The notes: generated by a model not told the origin, from the sequence alone. 64,000 bases of DNA from Pseudoalteromonas sp. XI10 (GCF_001469895.1 NZ_LOPY01000047.1:248001-312000), one strand, 5' to 3'. Positions 45,299 through 55,368 are shown, counted from the first letter of the stretch. Translations and numbers: made by a program.

Positions 45299-46077
45299 AT
45301 GACAGAGAAAGAAACTAAATACAAAGCGCCCGCTCTTGAGAAAGGCATGGCGATTATAGAATTACTCGCAAGAACCCCGGAAGGGTTAAATCTGACACAA
45401 ATTTCTGACTCATTAGGGAAATCAAAAGCTGAAATTTTTCGTATGGTGGCGGTTCTAAATGATCTCCACTACCTTGAGTTTTTTCAAACTGAACGCGTTT
45501 ATAGGCTCTCACTCAAGCTTTATCGGCTTACTCACCGCTACGCGCCAGTTCACCACCTAAATAATGTTGCCTTTCCTATCATCCAAGAATTGTGTAGTGA
45601 AATTCAACAATCTTGCCACTTAGTGGTGTATTCAGACGGTGGTGGATTAATCTTGTCTCACCAAGATTATGATACCAACAGTAACTGCCTAACCCTACCC
45701 GTTGGAGCCCCCTTACCGATAACTGTGCAGGACATGTGCTATTAGCATTTGCATCGTACGATAACCGTGAGCGAATGCTCAAAGCATACCAAGAAAATCA
45801 TCCTGACTTGTCTCTTGATTTAATGGCACTACGAAATATTTGGCTGCGCGTAAAAGAGCAAGGGCATGAAGCCATGCCAAGCCCTGTTCTGGCTGGCGTA
45901 TATGATATTGGCGTGCCCATCTTTGATTATTATCATAATGCCGTCGCTGTACTACTCACTTCAATTCTTATGTACCGTGACGAGTCTCGTAATGCCGATT
46001 TTGAACATGTGATAAATAAGTTAAAAGAAACCTCACTTCATATTTCACAGAAAATGGGTTTTGACGAAGAGGCCTAG
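45299..46077 (+). pseudogene. IclR-family regulator broken by a one-base frameshift
   Basis: The first frame (45299-45745) gives the IclR winged HTH (ALEKGMAIIELLARTPEGLN, ISDSLGKSKAEIFRMVAVL) and the start of the ligand domain, then stops. The second frame (45736-46077) gives the rest of the ligand domain (LLAFASYDNRERML ... VYDIGVPIFD). Adding one C to the five-C tract at 45708-45712 joins them as VGAPLTDNCAGHVLLAF, the usual IclR sequence (about 259 aa). It is either a real pseudogene, a phase-variable tract or a read error. Expected role: control of the neighbouring sugar cluster. Confidence 0.88.
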
Positions 46078-46391
46078 ACCATGGTGCTTTTCTTATGACT
46101 TTCCACTCATACAAATATTCAAGCAATATACTGGTCTTTTGGTATGCGCAATTCTTTTGGTGAATGCCCCCTCCTACTAATACTATTTTAGGAATTTTCC
46201 GAAAATAGCCGTTAACACAAATTCAACTATTTTGTTTCATTTATAAAACATCATTCTTGGCGAAATTTTAACTAAGAAACCTAGCCAACGCAGTCAGCAA
46301 AGCGCGTTGACGGATTTTTAGTCTTTATATATCACTGAATGGACATTTGAACATTCACGAGAATAATTCGCCGAGAGCGATGGGGGTCAAT
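46078..46391. other. Leader/promoter region of the TonB receptor
   Basis: No gene. It holds the palindrome GTTTCATTTATAAAAC (46234-46249) about 143 bp before the start, and a GGGGG ribosome-binding site just before the ATG. Confidence 0.5.
46234..46249. promoter_or_regulatory. Candidate IclR operator, site 2
   Basis: GTTTCATTTATAAAAC, extended to TGTTT...AAACA symmetry; same length and outer bases as site 1 at 44985-45000. Placed in the TonB-receptor promoter region. Confidence 0.5.
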
Positions 46392-49190
46392 ATGATGAAA
46401 TTCACCAAAAGCCAAATAGCCTTGTCTGTTGCTTTATCCCTGATGGGTAGCACAGCAATGGCAGAGGAACAAAGTACAGCTAAGGATGTTGCACAAGATG
46501 ATATTGAAGTAATCGCTGTCAGCGGTGTGAGACTGAGTTTGAAAGAAGCTATCGCAACCAAGCGTGGCTCCGACAAAATTCTTGACTCAATTGCAGCTGA
46601 AGATATGGGTAAATTCCCTGATGAAAACGTCGCGCAGTCTTTGCAACGTGTTCCAGGTATTTCAATTGACCGCCCTCGCGGTAGTCCAAATGGGGGGACT
46701 AATGGCAGTACCGATGGTCGACTAGGTGGTCAATATGTACAAATTCGTGGCTTACCTGTTGATTTTACCCAGGTTACCTTAAATGGCCGCTCTTTGGCAT
46801 CAGGTCGCAGTATTGGCCGTCAGTTTTCTTTAGATGTTCTGCCTTCAGAGCTAATTGGTCAGCTAGATGTTTATAAAACAGTATCAGCAGATCAACTCGA
46901 AGGCGGTATTGGTGGTAATGCAGACATTAAAACCCGTAAACCGCTAGATGCAGATGAAGTTGGCTTTTCTGGTGCTTGGTCAGCTGAGGGTGTATACAGT
47001 GAGCTGCCTGATTCAACCGACCCGCGTATTTCTGGCATTGTGAACTGGAAATCAGACGATGAAAAACTCGGTGTACTGGTAGGCGTAACCTACTCAGAGC
47101 GACAAACCCGTGAAGACGAATATTTCTCTTGGGGTAATGTAAACTTTGGCCCAGGCACTGGCGATGGTGTTGAAATTCGCCCTGACCTTGCAACCGTTCC
47201 TGGTGGTACAGATGATGGCAGTATCGATTACCCTAACTCTCTTTACCCTATCGAACCGCTTACTCAATACTATGGTGATGAGCGCACTCGTACTGGCTTA
47301 AATGCAGTTATAGAGTTTCAACCTAGCGATGAGTTAAACATCACTTTTGATGGTTTATATGCAACATTCGATGTAGATGAAACAGCACTACAGTTACCTG
47401 CTCGTTTCCAATTCCGTGGCCCACAAGATCCTAGCCTTTGGGTTGCAGCCGACCTAAATGACCCAAACGGTCGTGGTGTAGGCGGTATTTTCCCATTCCT
47501 CGTAACCGAAGCTGTGGTAGAAAACGATAACCTTGTTTATGCCGTTGCACCGCAAACCCAGTTCCGTAGTGTATCCGAATTAACGAAACTAGAATCAGAT
47601 ACGCTAGCATTAGGTACTCATGTAAATTGGGCACCTAATGATGATTGGGAACTTGATTTTGATATTGGTTACTCTAAAGGTGAGCAAACACGCGACCTTA
47701 AAAGCGTGCTTTTACAAGCATTTGCTGACGTAGTGTATGATGCACGTAATCCAGATAATGGTATTCCTGACCTTTATGTTACAGGTACTGACTTAAACGA
47801 CCCAGATAACTACCGTGTAGCGTTTGGTAATTCAAATGCACGTGACGTAAAAGATACATCACTCTCGTTTGCCGTTGACGCTAAGTACTTCTTAGACAAT
47901 GAGTACTTCACAAGCCTAGAAACAGGTGTACGTTACACACAACGTTCAAAAGAAATCAAAGCCTATGTAGGTAACAGCTTTACAGGCTCGAACGGGGTAC
48001 CTGATGTACTACCTACATCAGCGATTAACTTGCTTGATTTCCCCGTTGATGATTTCTTAGGTGAAGCACCAAACGCCAATGTTATCCGCAGCTTTGTGAT
48101 TGGTGATCCAACTGACTTCCATAATAAATATGGTGTTGAGCAACAGTTTGATAGCATCAGCTCATTCAAAGTTGAAGAAGATATTGCTGCAGCATACGTA
48201 AAAGCGAACATGGCCTTTGATGTAGCTGACATTCCAGTAAAAGGTAATGTGGGTGTACGTGCAGTAACAACCGATGTTGAAGCTACAGGTGCATTACCAG
48301 TTGAAATCATTATTCGCAGTGCCGGTGATTACGACGTAGTTGGTGAAACTAGCTCAACAGGCAGTAGCTACACCAATGTGTTACCAAGCTTAAGCTTAAA
48401 TGCAGAGCTAACTGACGAAGTGTACTTACGCTTTGGGGCTAGCAAAACAGTAACGCGCCCTACACTTTCACAGTTATCGCCACGCTTTACTTTTAGCACC
48501 ACCACACTGACAGGCTCTGCGGGTAACCCAGCTCTTGAGCCATTTGAGTCTGATTCACTCGACTTATCACTTGAGTGGTATTTCAACGATACAGGTTTAG
48601 CAAGTGTTGCTTTGTTCCAAAAAGACATTGATGGCTTTGTATTTAACTCAAGCTCACCAGAAACAATTGCCGGAATTGACTGGGCATCGGTAGACCGTCC
48701 ACGTAATGCGGCATCAGCAACAATCAATGGTGCAGAGCTTAGCTTCCAGACTGCTTTTGATTTCTTACCAGCGCCATTCGATGGCTTAGGTATGCTAGCA
48801 AACTATACTTACACAGACAGTGACACTGATTTTGGTGATGGTTTTGAAGGTCAAACCTTCAGCTACACTGGCTTGTCTAAAAATGTATATAACCTAGTTG
48901 GTTACTATGAAAAAGGCCCAGCATCAGTACGTTTATCTTACAACTATCGTGAGAAGTACTTACTAGAACCTTCGTTCGGTTTCTTCGCTGGTCCTCGTCA
49001 TGTAAACGACTACCAACAGCTTGATTTAAGTACGTCTTATAAAATCAATGACAACTACTCATTGACCTTTAATGTGACCAACTTAACCAATGAGCGTTTC
49101 GACCGTTACTTCAATAACGACGAATCAATCATTGCGACAACCAACTTTACAGGTCGCCAATACTTCGTAGGTATTCGCGGAACCTTCTAA
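46392..49190 (+). CDS. TonB-dependent receptor, TIGR01782-like (carbohydrate type)
   Basis: 932 aa. Start at 46392 (MMKFTKSQIALSVALSLMGS) with GGGGGT before it; the open frame upstream to a TTG would spoil the signal. The plug carries GKFPDENVAQSLQRVPGISI, QIRGLPVDFTQVTLNGRSLA and DQLEGGIGGNADIKTRKPLD, the pattern of the large TonB receptors of marine bacteria that import oligosaccharides; the barrel ends GRQYFVGIRGTF. It lies downstream of the IclR gene in the sugar cluster. Confidence 0.92.
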   Translation: MMKFTKSQIALSVALSLMGSTAMAEEQSTAKDVAQDDIEVIAVSGVRLSLKEAIATKRGSDKILDSIAAEDMGKFPDENVAQSLQRVPGISIDRPRGSPNGGTNGSTDGRLGGQYVQIRGLPVDFTQVTLNGRSLASGRSIGRQFSLDVLPSELIGQLDVYKTVSADQLEGGIGGNADIKTRKPLDADEVGFSGAWSAEGVYSELPDSTDPRISGIVNWKSDDEKLGVLVGVTYSERQTREDEYFSWGNVNFGPGTGDGVEIRPDLATVPGGTDDGSIDYPNSLYPIEPLTQYYGDERTRTGLNAVIEFQPSDELNITFDGLYATFDVDETALQLPARFQFRGPQDPSLWVAADLNDPNGRGVGGIFPFLVTEAVVENDNLVYAVAPQTQFRSVSELTKLESDTLALGTHVNWAPNDDWELDFDIGYSKGEQTRDLKSVLLQAFADVVYDARNPDNGIPDLYVTGTDLNDPDNYRVAFGNSNARDVKDTSLSFAVDAKYFLDNEYFTSLETGVRYTQRSKEIKAYVGNSFTGSNGVPDVLPTSAINLLDFPVDDFLGEAPNANVIRSFVIGDPTDFHNKYGVEQQFDSISSFKVEEDIAAAYVKANMAFDVADIPVKGNVGVRAVTTDVEATGALPVEIIIRSAGDYDVVGETSSTGSSYTNVLPSLSLNAELTDEVYLRFGASKTVTRPTLSQLSPRFTFSTTTLTGSAGNPALEPFESDSLDLSLEWYFNDTGLASVALFQKDIDGFVFNSSSPETIAGIDWASVDRPRNAASATINGAELSFQTAFDFLPAPFDGLGMLANYTYTDSDTDFGDGFEGQTFSYTGLSKNVYNLVGYYEKGPASVRLSYNYREKYLLEPSFGFFAGPRHVNDYQQLDLSTSYKINDNYSLTFNVTNLTNERFDRYFNNDESIIATTNFTGRQYFVGIRGTF

Positions 49191-49225
49191 GCAATTATGT
49201 TGTTGTAGGTGATGAACCTAACCCA

Positions 49226-49251
49226 AAGCCTCCTAACGGAGGCTTTTTTTG
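49226..49251 (+). terminator. Terminator of the TonB receptor
   Basis: AAAGCCTCC and GGAGGCTTT around TAAC with a long T run, about 35 bp after the stop. Confidence 0.94.
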
Positions 49252-49323
49252 TTAGGAAAGTATTCTTATTGAACCTGAAATAACAACAATATAGAATAAA
49301 TAATTTAATATAGGGATATAACA

Positions 49324-51501
49324 ATGAAAATACTCTTTACCCTTTGCGTTTTACTCTTACTTTTCGGTTGCGGCAGTGGAGGCGGTGGCACTGAAGTCTC
49401 AGACGATTCATCGAATAATAATATTTCAATTCAACCAGAGAATGACTACACAGATGATGAATCAATCGTACTCCTCTTAGGTGCAATGAGTTTAGCCGAG
49501 GGTGCTTTACAAATCAGTGACATTATCAGTGCTGAGTTTAATTACTTTTACTTATCTAATGACATTATTAATTACCGAACCTGTGAAAACAACGGTAAGG
49601 TTGATTGGACTCATTCATCAACAACCCCTTCAAAAGGTCAATTAGTTCTAGACTTTCAGAACTGCTTACTAACTTATTTCCCGAACAAAAGTTACGAACA
49701 AGAAAGGTTTAATGCTAATGGTCAAGTTACTCTTAATTACGAAATATTAAGCACTACAGATTCCAACCTAAATGACTATCGGAAACCAGGGGTGGTAAAA
49801 TATAGCTTGGATGTAACTCATAGTGTATTGAGTATTTCCGAGCCCCTCCCAAATAGACCACAGGTTTTCATTGAATTTGAGTTTGCATTAACATCAGAGC
49901 AAGAATGGAATACTAATGAATATAATATAAATACTGATGGTTATCGCAATCGTGAAATTATAATAGAATCTTTCTACGCTCCTATTATTACAAATAATTA
50001 TGATTCACTAACTAATACCAACATCTCTCAAAGCTTCGAAGAAAGTGATAAAAATTATAATGGAGAAAGCTATAAAATGACCTTAGAAGGTCAATTTTTG
50101 TCTGGTTTTGATAACACAACTTGGCAAATGGAGAGTAATTACGAAATTAGTCTAGCCGGCGGTTCACCAACAGGAAGAACATCAATTAATAACGAAAACA
50201 ATTTAGTAGTTGGAGTCGCTGACAATTTTGAAATGAGCTTATTATATAATCAAAATATTCTAGGCTACGCTCTAATATATGACTTATTTGATACCGACAC
50301 TCTTTGGTATTTAAAAGGAAATAAGGAATTAACCGATAATACTCAAAGGATAACCCCTTTCACAATTATTGATAGCAATGAAGATACATTTAATATTTTT
50401 GATAATTCACAGAAACTAGAACTCACTTATAATAAAATAATTGATGAAGCATATATAGATTTATTTAACCTTGAAAACTACTTCGCTTCAACTGAATCTG
50501 CTACTTTTGAAGTTTTAGATAATAAGTTAATTATAAACCCGCCAAAAAATGAAGAAGACAATGTAATTGGCATTACAGTTCAAGTTGGTAGTAAGTTTTC
50601 CATAGATCATAATATATACAAATTCACCTATGACCGATTTAATCGAGGCGAGTTTAGCTATGGCCTTGGTACATACCTACCAACAAAAAATATTTTTTTA
50701 TCATCCAATAGTAGCGCTTGGTTAGAAAAAAATGCGCAGGGTAAAATCACTAATGTATTTTATGGACATAATTCTTTTGGAAGACTTTGTTACGACAAAC
50801 AAAATAAATACCTTATTCTGGAACAGAATTACCGAGAGAAACACATCAAAGTTGATATTGATACCTATGAACTTTTAGATGAATATCCAAATGCATTCAT
50901 GACAATAAATAGCATTGATAACTATTGCAATGACGTAAACTATAAACAAAAAACAGGACACGCTATAATCGAACAATATACTTTTTCTACTAAGCAAGGC
51001 AACGTATTTGAGAATAGTGAGTTCGCATTAACTCATAGAGTCATACCTAACCCATTATCAAACAACAGCATATACATCCTAGCTAATACAATGCATTATG
51101 ATGAATCTAAAATACAAGAATTTACTTTACTAGATAATTCAGCTATCTCAAATGAAAAGTATGTTTATAACTCTGAGTTATATAACAATAACAACTTCTT
51201 TTTAGTTTCAGAAGAAGAAGGTAGAATTTATACCCCTACACGCATACTGGATCTTTATGATCCATCTTATGTAATCCACAAATTCAATGATACATCCATA
51301 TTATACGTTGATAAAGAAAACCATTTAATAGTTACATACTCTGCAATTTATAACTCTGAAAATTTTGATAAAGTAATGGATTTATCGTTTATAGATAATA
51401 ACATATTCCTATCTAAGGTTGTAAAAACAAATGATAGCTATCATTTTAAACTGAACAACGATGTTGACTTTATTTTAAAGATTAACCAAATAATGCAGTA
51501 A
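49324..51501 (+). CDS. Large AT-rich lipoprotein of unknown function
   Basis: 725 aa with a lipoprotein signal (LLLLFGCGSGGGG). The rest is Asn/Asp/Ile/Lys-rich with alternating short strands and no recognisable domain; the C-terminal half may form a propeller-like fold (NKYLILEQNYREKHIKVDID, STKQGNVFENSEFALTHRV). The gene is visibly richer in A/T (AAT, AAA, GAA, ATA codons) than its neighbours, which suggests recent acquisition or relaxed selection. It follows the receptor after a terminator, so it is a separate unit. Confidence 0.82.
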   Translation: MKILFTLCVLLLLFGCGSGGGGTEVSDDSSNNNISIQPENDYTDDESIVLLLGAMSLAEGALQISDIISAEFNYFYLSNDIINYRTCENNGKVDWTHSSTTPSKGQLVLDFQNCLLTYFPNKSYEQERFNANGQVTLNYEILSTTDSNLNDYRKPGVVKYSLDVTHSVLSISEPLPNRPQVFIEFEFALTSEQEWNTNEYNINTDGYRNREIIIESFYAPIITNNYDSLTNTNISQSFEESDKNYNGESYKMTLEGQFLSGFDNTTWQMESNYEISLAGGSPTGRTSINNENNLVVGVADNFEMSLLYNQNILGYALIYDLFDTDTLWYLKGNKELTDNTQRITPFTIIDSNEDTFNIFDNSQKLELTYNKIIDEAYIDLFNLENYFASTESATFEVLDNKLIINPPKNEEDNVIGITVQVGSKFSIDHNIYKFTYDRFNRGEFSYGLGTYLPTKNIFLSSNSSAWLEKNAQGKITNVFYGHNSFGRLCYDKQNKYLILEQNYREKHIKVDIDTYELLDEYPNAFMTINSIDNYCNDVNYKQKTGHAIIEQYTFSTKQGNVFENSEFALTHRVIPNPLSNNSIYILANTMHYDESKIQEFTLLDNSAISNEKYVYNSELYNNNNFFLVSEEEGRIYTPTRILDLYDPSYVIHKFNDTSILYVDKENHLIVTYSAIYNSENFDKVMDLSFIDNNIFLSKVVKTNDSYHFKLNNDVDFILKINQIMQ

Positions 51502-51506
51502 AAAAA

Positions 51507-51541
51507 TAAGCCCCGTTTAGCAAAACACTACTCGGGGCTAA
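51507..51541. terminator. Bidirectional terminator
   Basis: TAAGCCCCG (51507-51515) and CGGGGCTA (51533-51540), loop 17 nt, between the convergent lipoprotein and Kelch genes. Confidence 0.75.
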
Positions 51542-51546
51542 TTAAA

Positions 51547-52539
51547 CTATTTCAAATTACCTATCATCACTTGCGCATTATTAACTTCACGGCTCGTTTC
51601 AGAAAGCCCTACCTTTGTGGCACCACCCACTAGCCAAATTTCGCCGTTTAATGTAACAGCTCCTAAACCGTGGCGAGGTGTTTGCCATTCGAAAGTTTTG
51701 CGCCATTGCTGCTTGGTTAAATCATAACTAAAAACCTCACGGTCAACTCCTTGGCTATGTTCACCACCAAACACAGTGATAGCATTATCAATAACTGCCG
51801 CCGCATGCCCTGCTCGTGCTTTAGGGAGAGCTGCATGTGCTTGCCAAGTGTCTGTTTCGGGTAAGTATTCGAGCATGTCAGTGATAGGCTCGCCGCCAAC
51901 GGTTCTGCCACCTAACACAAACCAACGACTGTTTACTTGTGCACTTGCCGCACTGTTTCTAGCCGAAGGTAAGGGTGCAGCTTCTTTGAAGGTGAAGCTT
52001 TTAGGATCAAAAATTAAATGCGCACTCACATCTAAACTATGCTGCCATTGGCCATTTTTCTCACTGCTTGGGCTACGTCCACCTGCTAAGTGAACTTTAC
52101 CATTAAGCACTGCGCCCACAGTCTCACTTAACGCAAAAGGCAAACTCGCCACCTTTTGCCATGCTTTGGCGCCTTTATCTAGCATTAGCACATCACGGCT
52201 ATTGGTCCATTGGCCTAGGCTATTAACAAAACCACCAAAGGCAAATAGCCTGTTTTCTACTGCGATTAAATACGTGTGATGACGCCCTTCAGGCAAACTA
52301 GGTGCTGATTGCCAACTAGCATACTTAGGTGACCAAAAATGAACTTTTGCTGTCATCTTACCCGTTGATGCTGGTAACTCAGTAGAGATACCACCCGCAA
52401 CCCAAATCTGTTGATTCATTACTGTAGGGTAAATTTCTTGTATAGCCTCAGGGAGCTTTGGTGCTAACAGCTCTTTTGCCGATAACGTATAAGGTAAACA
52501 AGTAATAGAAAATGCTAACAACAGTTTGGCTAAACGCAT
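51547..52539 (-). CDS. Exported Kelch-repeat protein
   Basis: 330 aa with a signal peptide (to about 21). Six Kelch-type blades are visible through GG pairs followed by aromatic residues (WVAGGIS, FAFGGF, HLAGGR, FVLGGR, TVFGGE, WLVGGA). It resembles NanM (N-acetylneuraminate mutarotase) in size and periplasmic location, but no sialic-acid genes are near, so mutarotase function is only a possibility. Confidence 0.82.
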   Translation of the reverse strand: MRLAKLLLAFSITCLPYTLSAKELLAPKLPEAIQEIYPTVMNQQIWVAGGISTELPASTGKMTAKVHFWSPKYASWQSAPSLPEGRHHTYLIAVENRLFAFGGFVNSLGQWTNSRDVLMLDKGAKAWQKVASLPFALSETVGAVLNGKVHLAGGRSPSSEKNGQWQHSLDVSAHLIFDPKSFTFKEAAPLPSARNSAASAQVNSRWFVLGGRTVGGEPITDMLEYLPETDTWQAHAALPKARAGHAAAVIDNAITVFGGEHSQGVDREVFSYDLTKQQWRKTFEWQTPRHGLGAVTLNGEIWLVGGATKVGLSETSREVNNAQVMIGNLK

Positions 52540-52652
52540 ATAAATCCTTAATAAGCAGTCATTTATCTAAAGGTTAAGCCAGTTGTACTGGTTAGTACAC
52601 TGCCAAATAGTCTTACTCGAACAACGATTACTATTCCTAACCGCCTCTTTAT

Positions 52653-52667
52653 TGATATATTATAACA
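52653..52667. promoter_or_regulatory. Zur box upstream of the COG0523/DUF1826 operon
   Basis: TGATATA-T-TATAACA: compared with the known Zur core TGTTATA-N-TATAACA it has one mismatch in the left half and a perfect right half. It is 45-59 bp before the GTPase start, fitting repression by zinc-loaded Zur. Confidence 0.75.
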
Positions 52668-52711
52668 AAGCATTTATCGTATTTTGTTTAATCTAATTAA
52701 GGGTCACTACT

Positions 52712-53908
52712 ATGAGCAAACTTCCCGTCACCGTGCTCTCTGGCTTTTTAGGTGCAGGTAAAACCACTGTGCTCAGCCATATTTTAAATAACCGTGAAGA
52801 CAAAAAAGTGGCTGTAATCGTCAATGATATGAGCGAAATAAACATCGATGCTGCAACAGTTAAAAACGATGTTTCGCTTAGCCGCGGCGAAGAAAAACTA
52901 GTAGAAATGAGCAATGGTTGTATCTGCTGCACACTGCGTGAAGACTTACTCATTGAAGTACGCGCTTTAGCGCAAACGGGCCAATTTGATTATTTGGTTA
53001 TTGAGTCAACCGGTATTTCTGAGCCCCTTCCTGTTGCCGAAACATTTACCTTTGCCGATGAGGATGGCGTGTCACTTTCTGATGTTGCAAGGCTTGATAC
53101 CATGGTCACGGTCGTTGATGCCGTTAACTTTTTAAACGACTTTAACGAAGCCAAGTTTTTACAAGAAACCAACGAGCATTTAGGCGAAGAAGATGAGCGA
53201 AGCGTGGCCGACTTACTTATTGATCAAGTTGAATTTACTGATGTTATTTTAATTAGTAAAACAGACTTAATTAGCGCCGATGAACTTGAGAGTTTAAAAG
53301 CCATTTTAAACTCATTAAATACTTCTGCAGAGCTTATTGCCATTGAAAATGGCCAAGTTGATATCAATGCAATTCTCGGCACGGGCCTGTTTAACTTTGA
53401 AAAAGCTCAGCAAGCACCTGGCTGGCTAAAAGAGCTGCGCGGCGAGCATACCCCAGAAACCGAAGAATACGGTATTAGCAGCTTTACTTACGAGGCCCGC
53501 CGCCCTTTTCACCCTGAAAAATTTTATAACTTTATTCATAACAATCAACGCGAAGGCAAGCTACTTCGCTCTAAAGGATACTTTTGGTTAGCCTCTCGAC
53601 CACAATTTGCTTGCCAATGGAATCAAGCTGGCGGCATAGCCCGCTATGGTTTTGGCGGGATATTTTGGAAAGCCTTACCGAAAGATCAGTGGCCAACAGA
53701 TAGCGACTACTTAGATTCAATTAACCAAGTATGGCAAGAGCCCTTTGGTGATATGCGCCAAGAGCTGGTTTTTATTGGTCAAAACCTCAATCAAGCAGCG
53801 ATCACTCAAGCTCTCGATAACTGCTTACTTAGCGACGATGAACTATTAGCAGGCAAAGCGCTTTGGCAAACCCTGCCCGATCCATTTCCTGTTTGGGAGG
53901 AAGCATAA
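52712..53908 (+). CDS. COG0523-family GTPase (CobW/ZigA-like metallochaperone)
   Basis: 398 aa: P-loop GFLGAGKTT (about residue 9), metal-binding CxCC in [13 protein letters not shown], switch motif [11 protein letters not shown], guanine-specificity SKTD, and the C-terminal CobW_C domain. COG0523 GTPases deliver zinc to client enzymes, often under zinc starvation. Preceded by a Zur-like box; its stop overlaps the start of the DUF1826 gene (TAATG). Confidence 0.93.
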   Translation: MSKLPVTVLSGFLGAGKTTVLSHILNNREDKKVAVIVNDMSEINIDAATVKNDVSLSRGEEKLVEMSNGCICCTLREDLLIEVRALAQTGQFDYLVIESTGISEPLPVAETFTFADEDGVSLSDVARLDTMVTVVDAVNFLNDFNEAKFLQETNEHLGEEDERSVADLLIDQVEFTDVILISKTDLISADELESLKAILNSLNTSAELIAIENGQVDINAILGTGLFNFEKAQQAPGWLKELRGEHTPETEEYGISSFTYEARRPFHPEKFYNFIHNNQREGKLLRSKGYFWLASRPQFACQWNQAGGIARYGFGGIFWKALPKDQWPTDSDYLDSINQVWQEPFGDMRQELVFIGQNLNQAAITQALDNCLLSDDELLAGKALWQTLPDPFPVWEEA

Positions 53909-54576
53909 TGACAGCCTACGCATTAGAATATGACACTGATAACCTACCATCAGCGGCAGCAACAGCGCTAAGCCCTGTGGTGTTTTCACAAATATATAAA
54001 CCTGAGCATAACATTGCAATTTGGCAGCGTAACTTAACTGAACAGCTGCAATCAGAAGTAGCTGAGAGTATTACAGCCAACCCTGATCTCAGTATTAACG
54101 CTGTGATCAATCAAAATACCATTGTGGCTGACATAAATAAGGCCTTTGAAAAACTACCTCAAGCAGAAGAGCTTAAAGCCGACCTCGCTCAGCTTGTTGA
54201 TATGTTTTGTTATTTATTTGAGTTAAAGCGCACCGGATTACGCCTAAGAGTACTTGAACGTGCTATGTGCCCACGTTTTCATGTTGATAAAGTCCCTTGT
54301 CGATTAGTCAGTACATATTGTGGTAGTGGCTCACAGTGGTTGCAAAATGCAGGACTTGATCGCACTAAACTTGGCGCAGGTCACCAAGGATTAAGTGATG
54401 AAGAATCAGGATTAATGACAGCAAATACTAAAATTCACTCTCTTAATGTGGGTGATGTAGCCCTATTAAAAGGCGAAACTTGGCAAGATAACGAAGGCAA
54501 AGGCCTTGTGCACCGCTCACCAGCACTCGCTGCTGGCGAAAAACGGCTACTTGTAACCCTCGACTTTATTGCTTAA
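53908..54576 (+). CDS. DUF1826-family protein
   Basis: 222 aa. The start at 53908 shares one base with the upstream stop (TAATG) and has GGAGG before it, so the upstream in-frame extension is ignored. Blocks such as RLRVLERAMCPRFHVDKVPC and LVHRSPA, with conserved Cys and His, match DUF1826 proteins, which are commonly encoded with COG0523 GTPases in zinc-limitation operons. Possibly a zinc-dependent client or carrier. Confidence 0.9.
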   Translation: MTAYALEYDTDNLPSAAATALSPVVFSQIYKPEHNIAIWQRNLTEQLQSEVAESITANPDLSINAVINQNTIVADINKAFEKLPQAEELKADLAQLVDMFCYLFELKRTGLRLRVLERAMCPRFHVDKVPCRLVSTYCGSGSQWLQNAGLDRTKLGAGHQGLSDEESGLMTANTKIHSLNVGDVALLKGETWQDNEGKGLVHRSPALAAGEKRLLVTLDFIA

Positions 54577-54645
54577 TACGAGCGTACCAACTGCGTCTAT
54601 TAATTCTAATAGGCGCTACTTCATTCAAGAACACGCTACAACTGC

Positions 54646-55368
54646 TCATGGCTTTAAATTAATAAAAAGCATACTGAGCGCACTTGCAATTGCCGATAGG
54701 GCAAACATCCTTAGTAACAAAATTAAGGTATTCCTTGCGCCACCAGCAAAAGTGCCTTTAAAGCTTAATGGGTAGCCATGAAAAACCATTAAATATAACA
54801 CGTTAAAAAGCCCTACCCGCATCCCGTCAATTTCATAGGTATCACCATTTTTTAAGTGAATTTCACAAACATGCAAAGTGGGTAATCTAATTCGTGGTTC
54901 GCCAAACTTTCGTTTGCGTTTTAGATCCATCGTGTAGTGAAACAAAACCTCTGCGATTTCGTTTTCAGCAATGGTAAAAGTGTGATTTTGGTGCTCTTTA
55001 AAAGTCAATTTATCAATTTTGAGCTCATCCTTGCTTATGCTCATTGCCCATTTAGAACCAAAGCCATACTTCTTGTAAGTCATGATGCGCTTGGTAATAA
55101 ACACGACCAAAAAACTTGTAAGACAAACTAAAAAAGCCAGCCATGGGTTAAAAGCATCTACTAAATAAAAACTAGATAGCGAAATTGCGCATACCATAAG
55201 CGCAAAAAACACTTCGGCCCACCCAGATAACGTCGCTAAGCCTGGGAGAGATTCTAGCTCTGTTATTGACTCTTCAGTTAGTGACGATTTTCCTTTAAAG
55301 GCTGCATATCGAAACCATTTTTTATCATTTAAATCCAGTTCCAGTGAGTGCTTAGTCATCGAGCCCAT
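54646..55368 (-). CDS. PH-like membrane protein, paralogue 1
   Basis: 240 aa. Two membrane segments (about 55-95) and a C-terminal region that looks like a bacterial PH domain (KWAMSISKDELKIDKLTF, HVCEIHLKNGDTYEIDGMRV). Start at 55368 (MGSMTKHSLELD), preceded by AGGGA. The gene at 62754-63479 encodes a clear paralogue of the same length (shared HSL.L.L.D..WFRY, SLPGLA.LSG.AE and GFG.KW.MSISKD). Function unknown. Confidence 0.8.
   Translation of the reverse strand: MGSMTKHSLELDLNDKKWFRYAAFKGKSSLTEESITELESLPGLATLSGWAEVFFALMVCAISLSSFYLVDAFNPWLAFLVCLTSFLVVFITKRIMTYKKYGFGSKWAMSISKDELKIDKLTFKEHQNHTFTIAENEIAEVLFHYTMDLKRKRKFGEPRIRLPTLHVCEIHLKNGDTYEIDGMRVGLFNVLYLMVFHGYPLSFKGTFAGGARNTLILLLRMFALSAIASALSMLFINLKP

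Noticed and set aside
47963..48727. Two antisense frames of over 110 codons in the TonB receptor gene
   Set aside because: No ribosome-binding site or domain; explained by codon bias of the sense strand.
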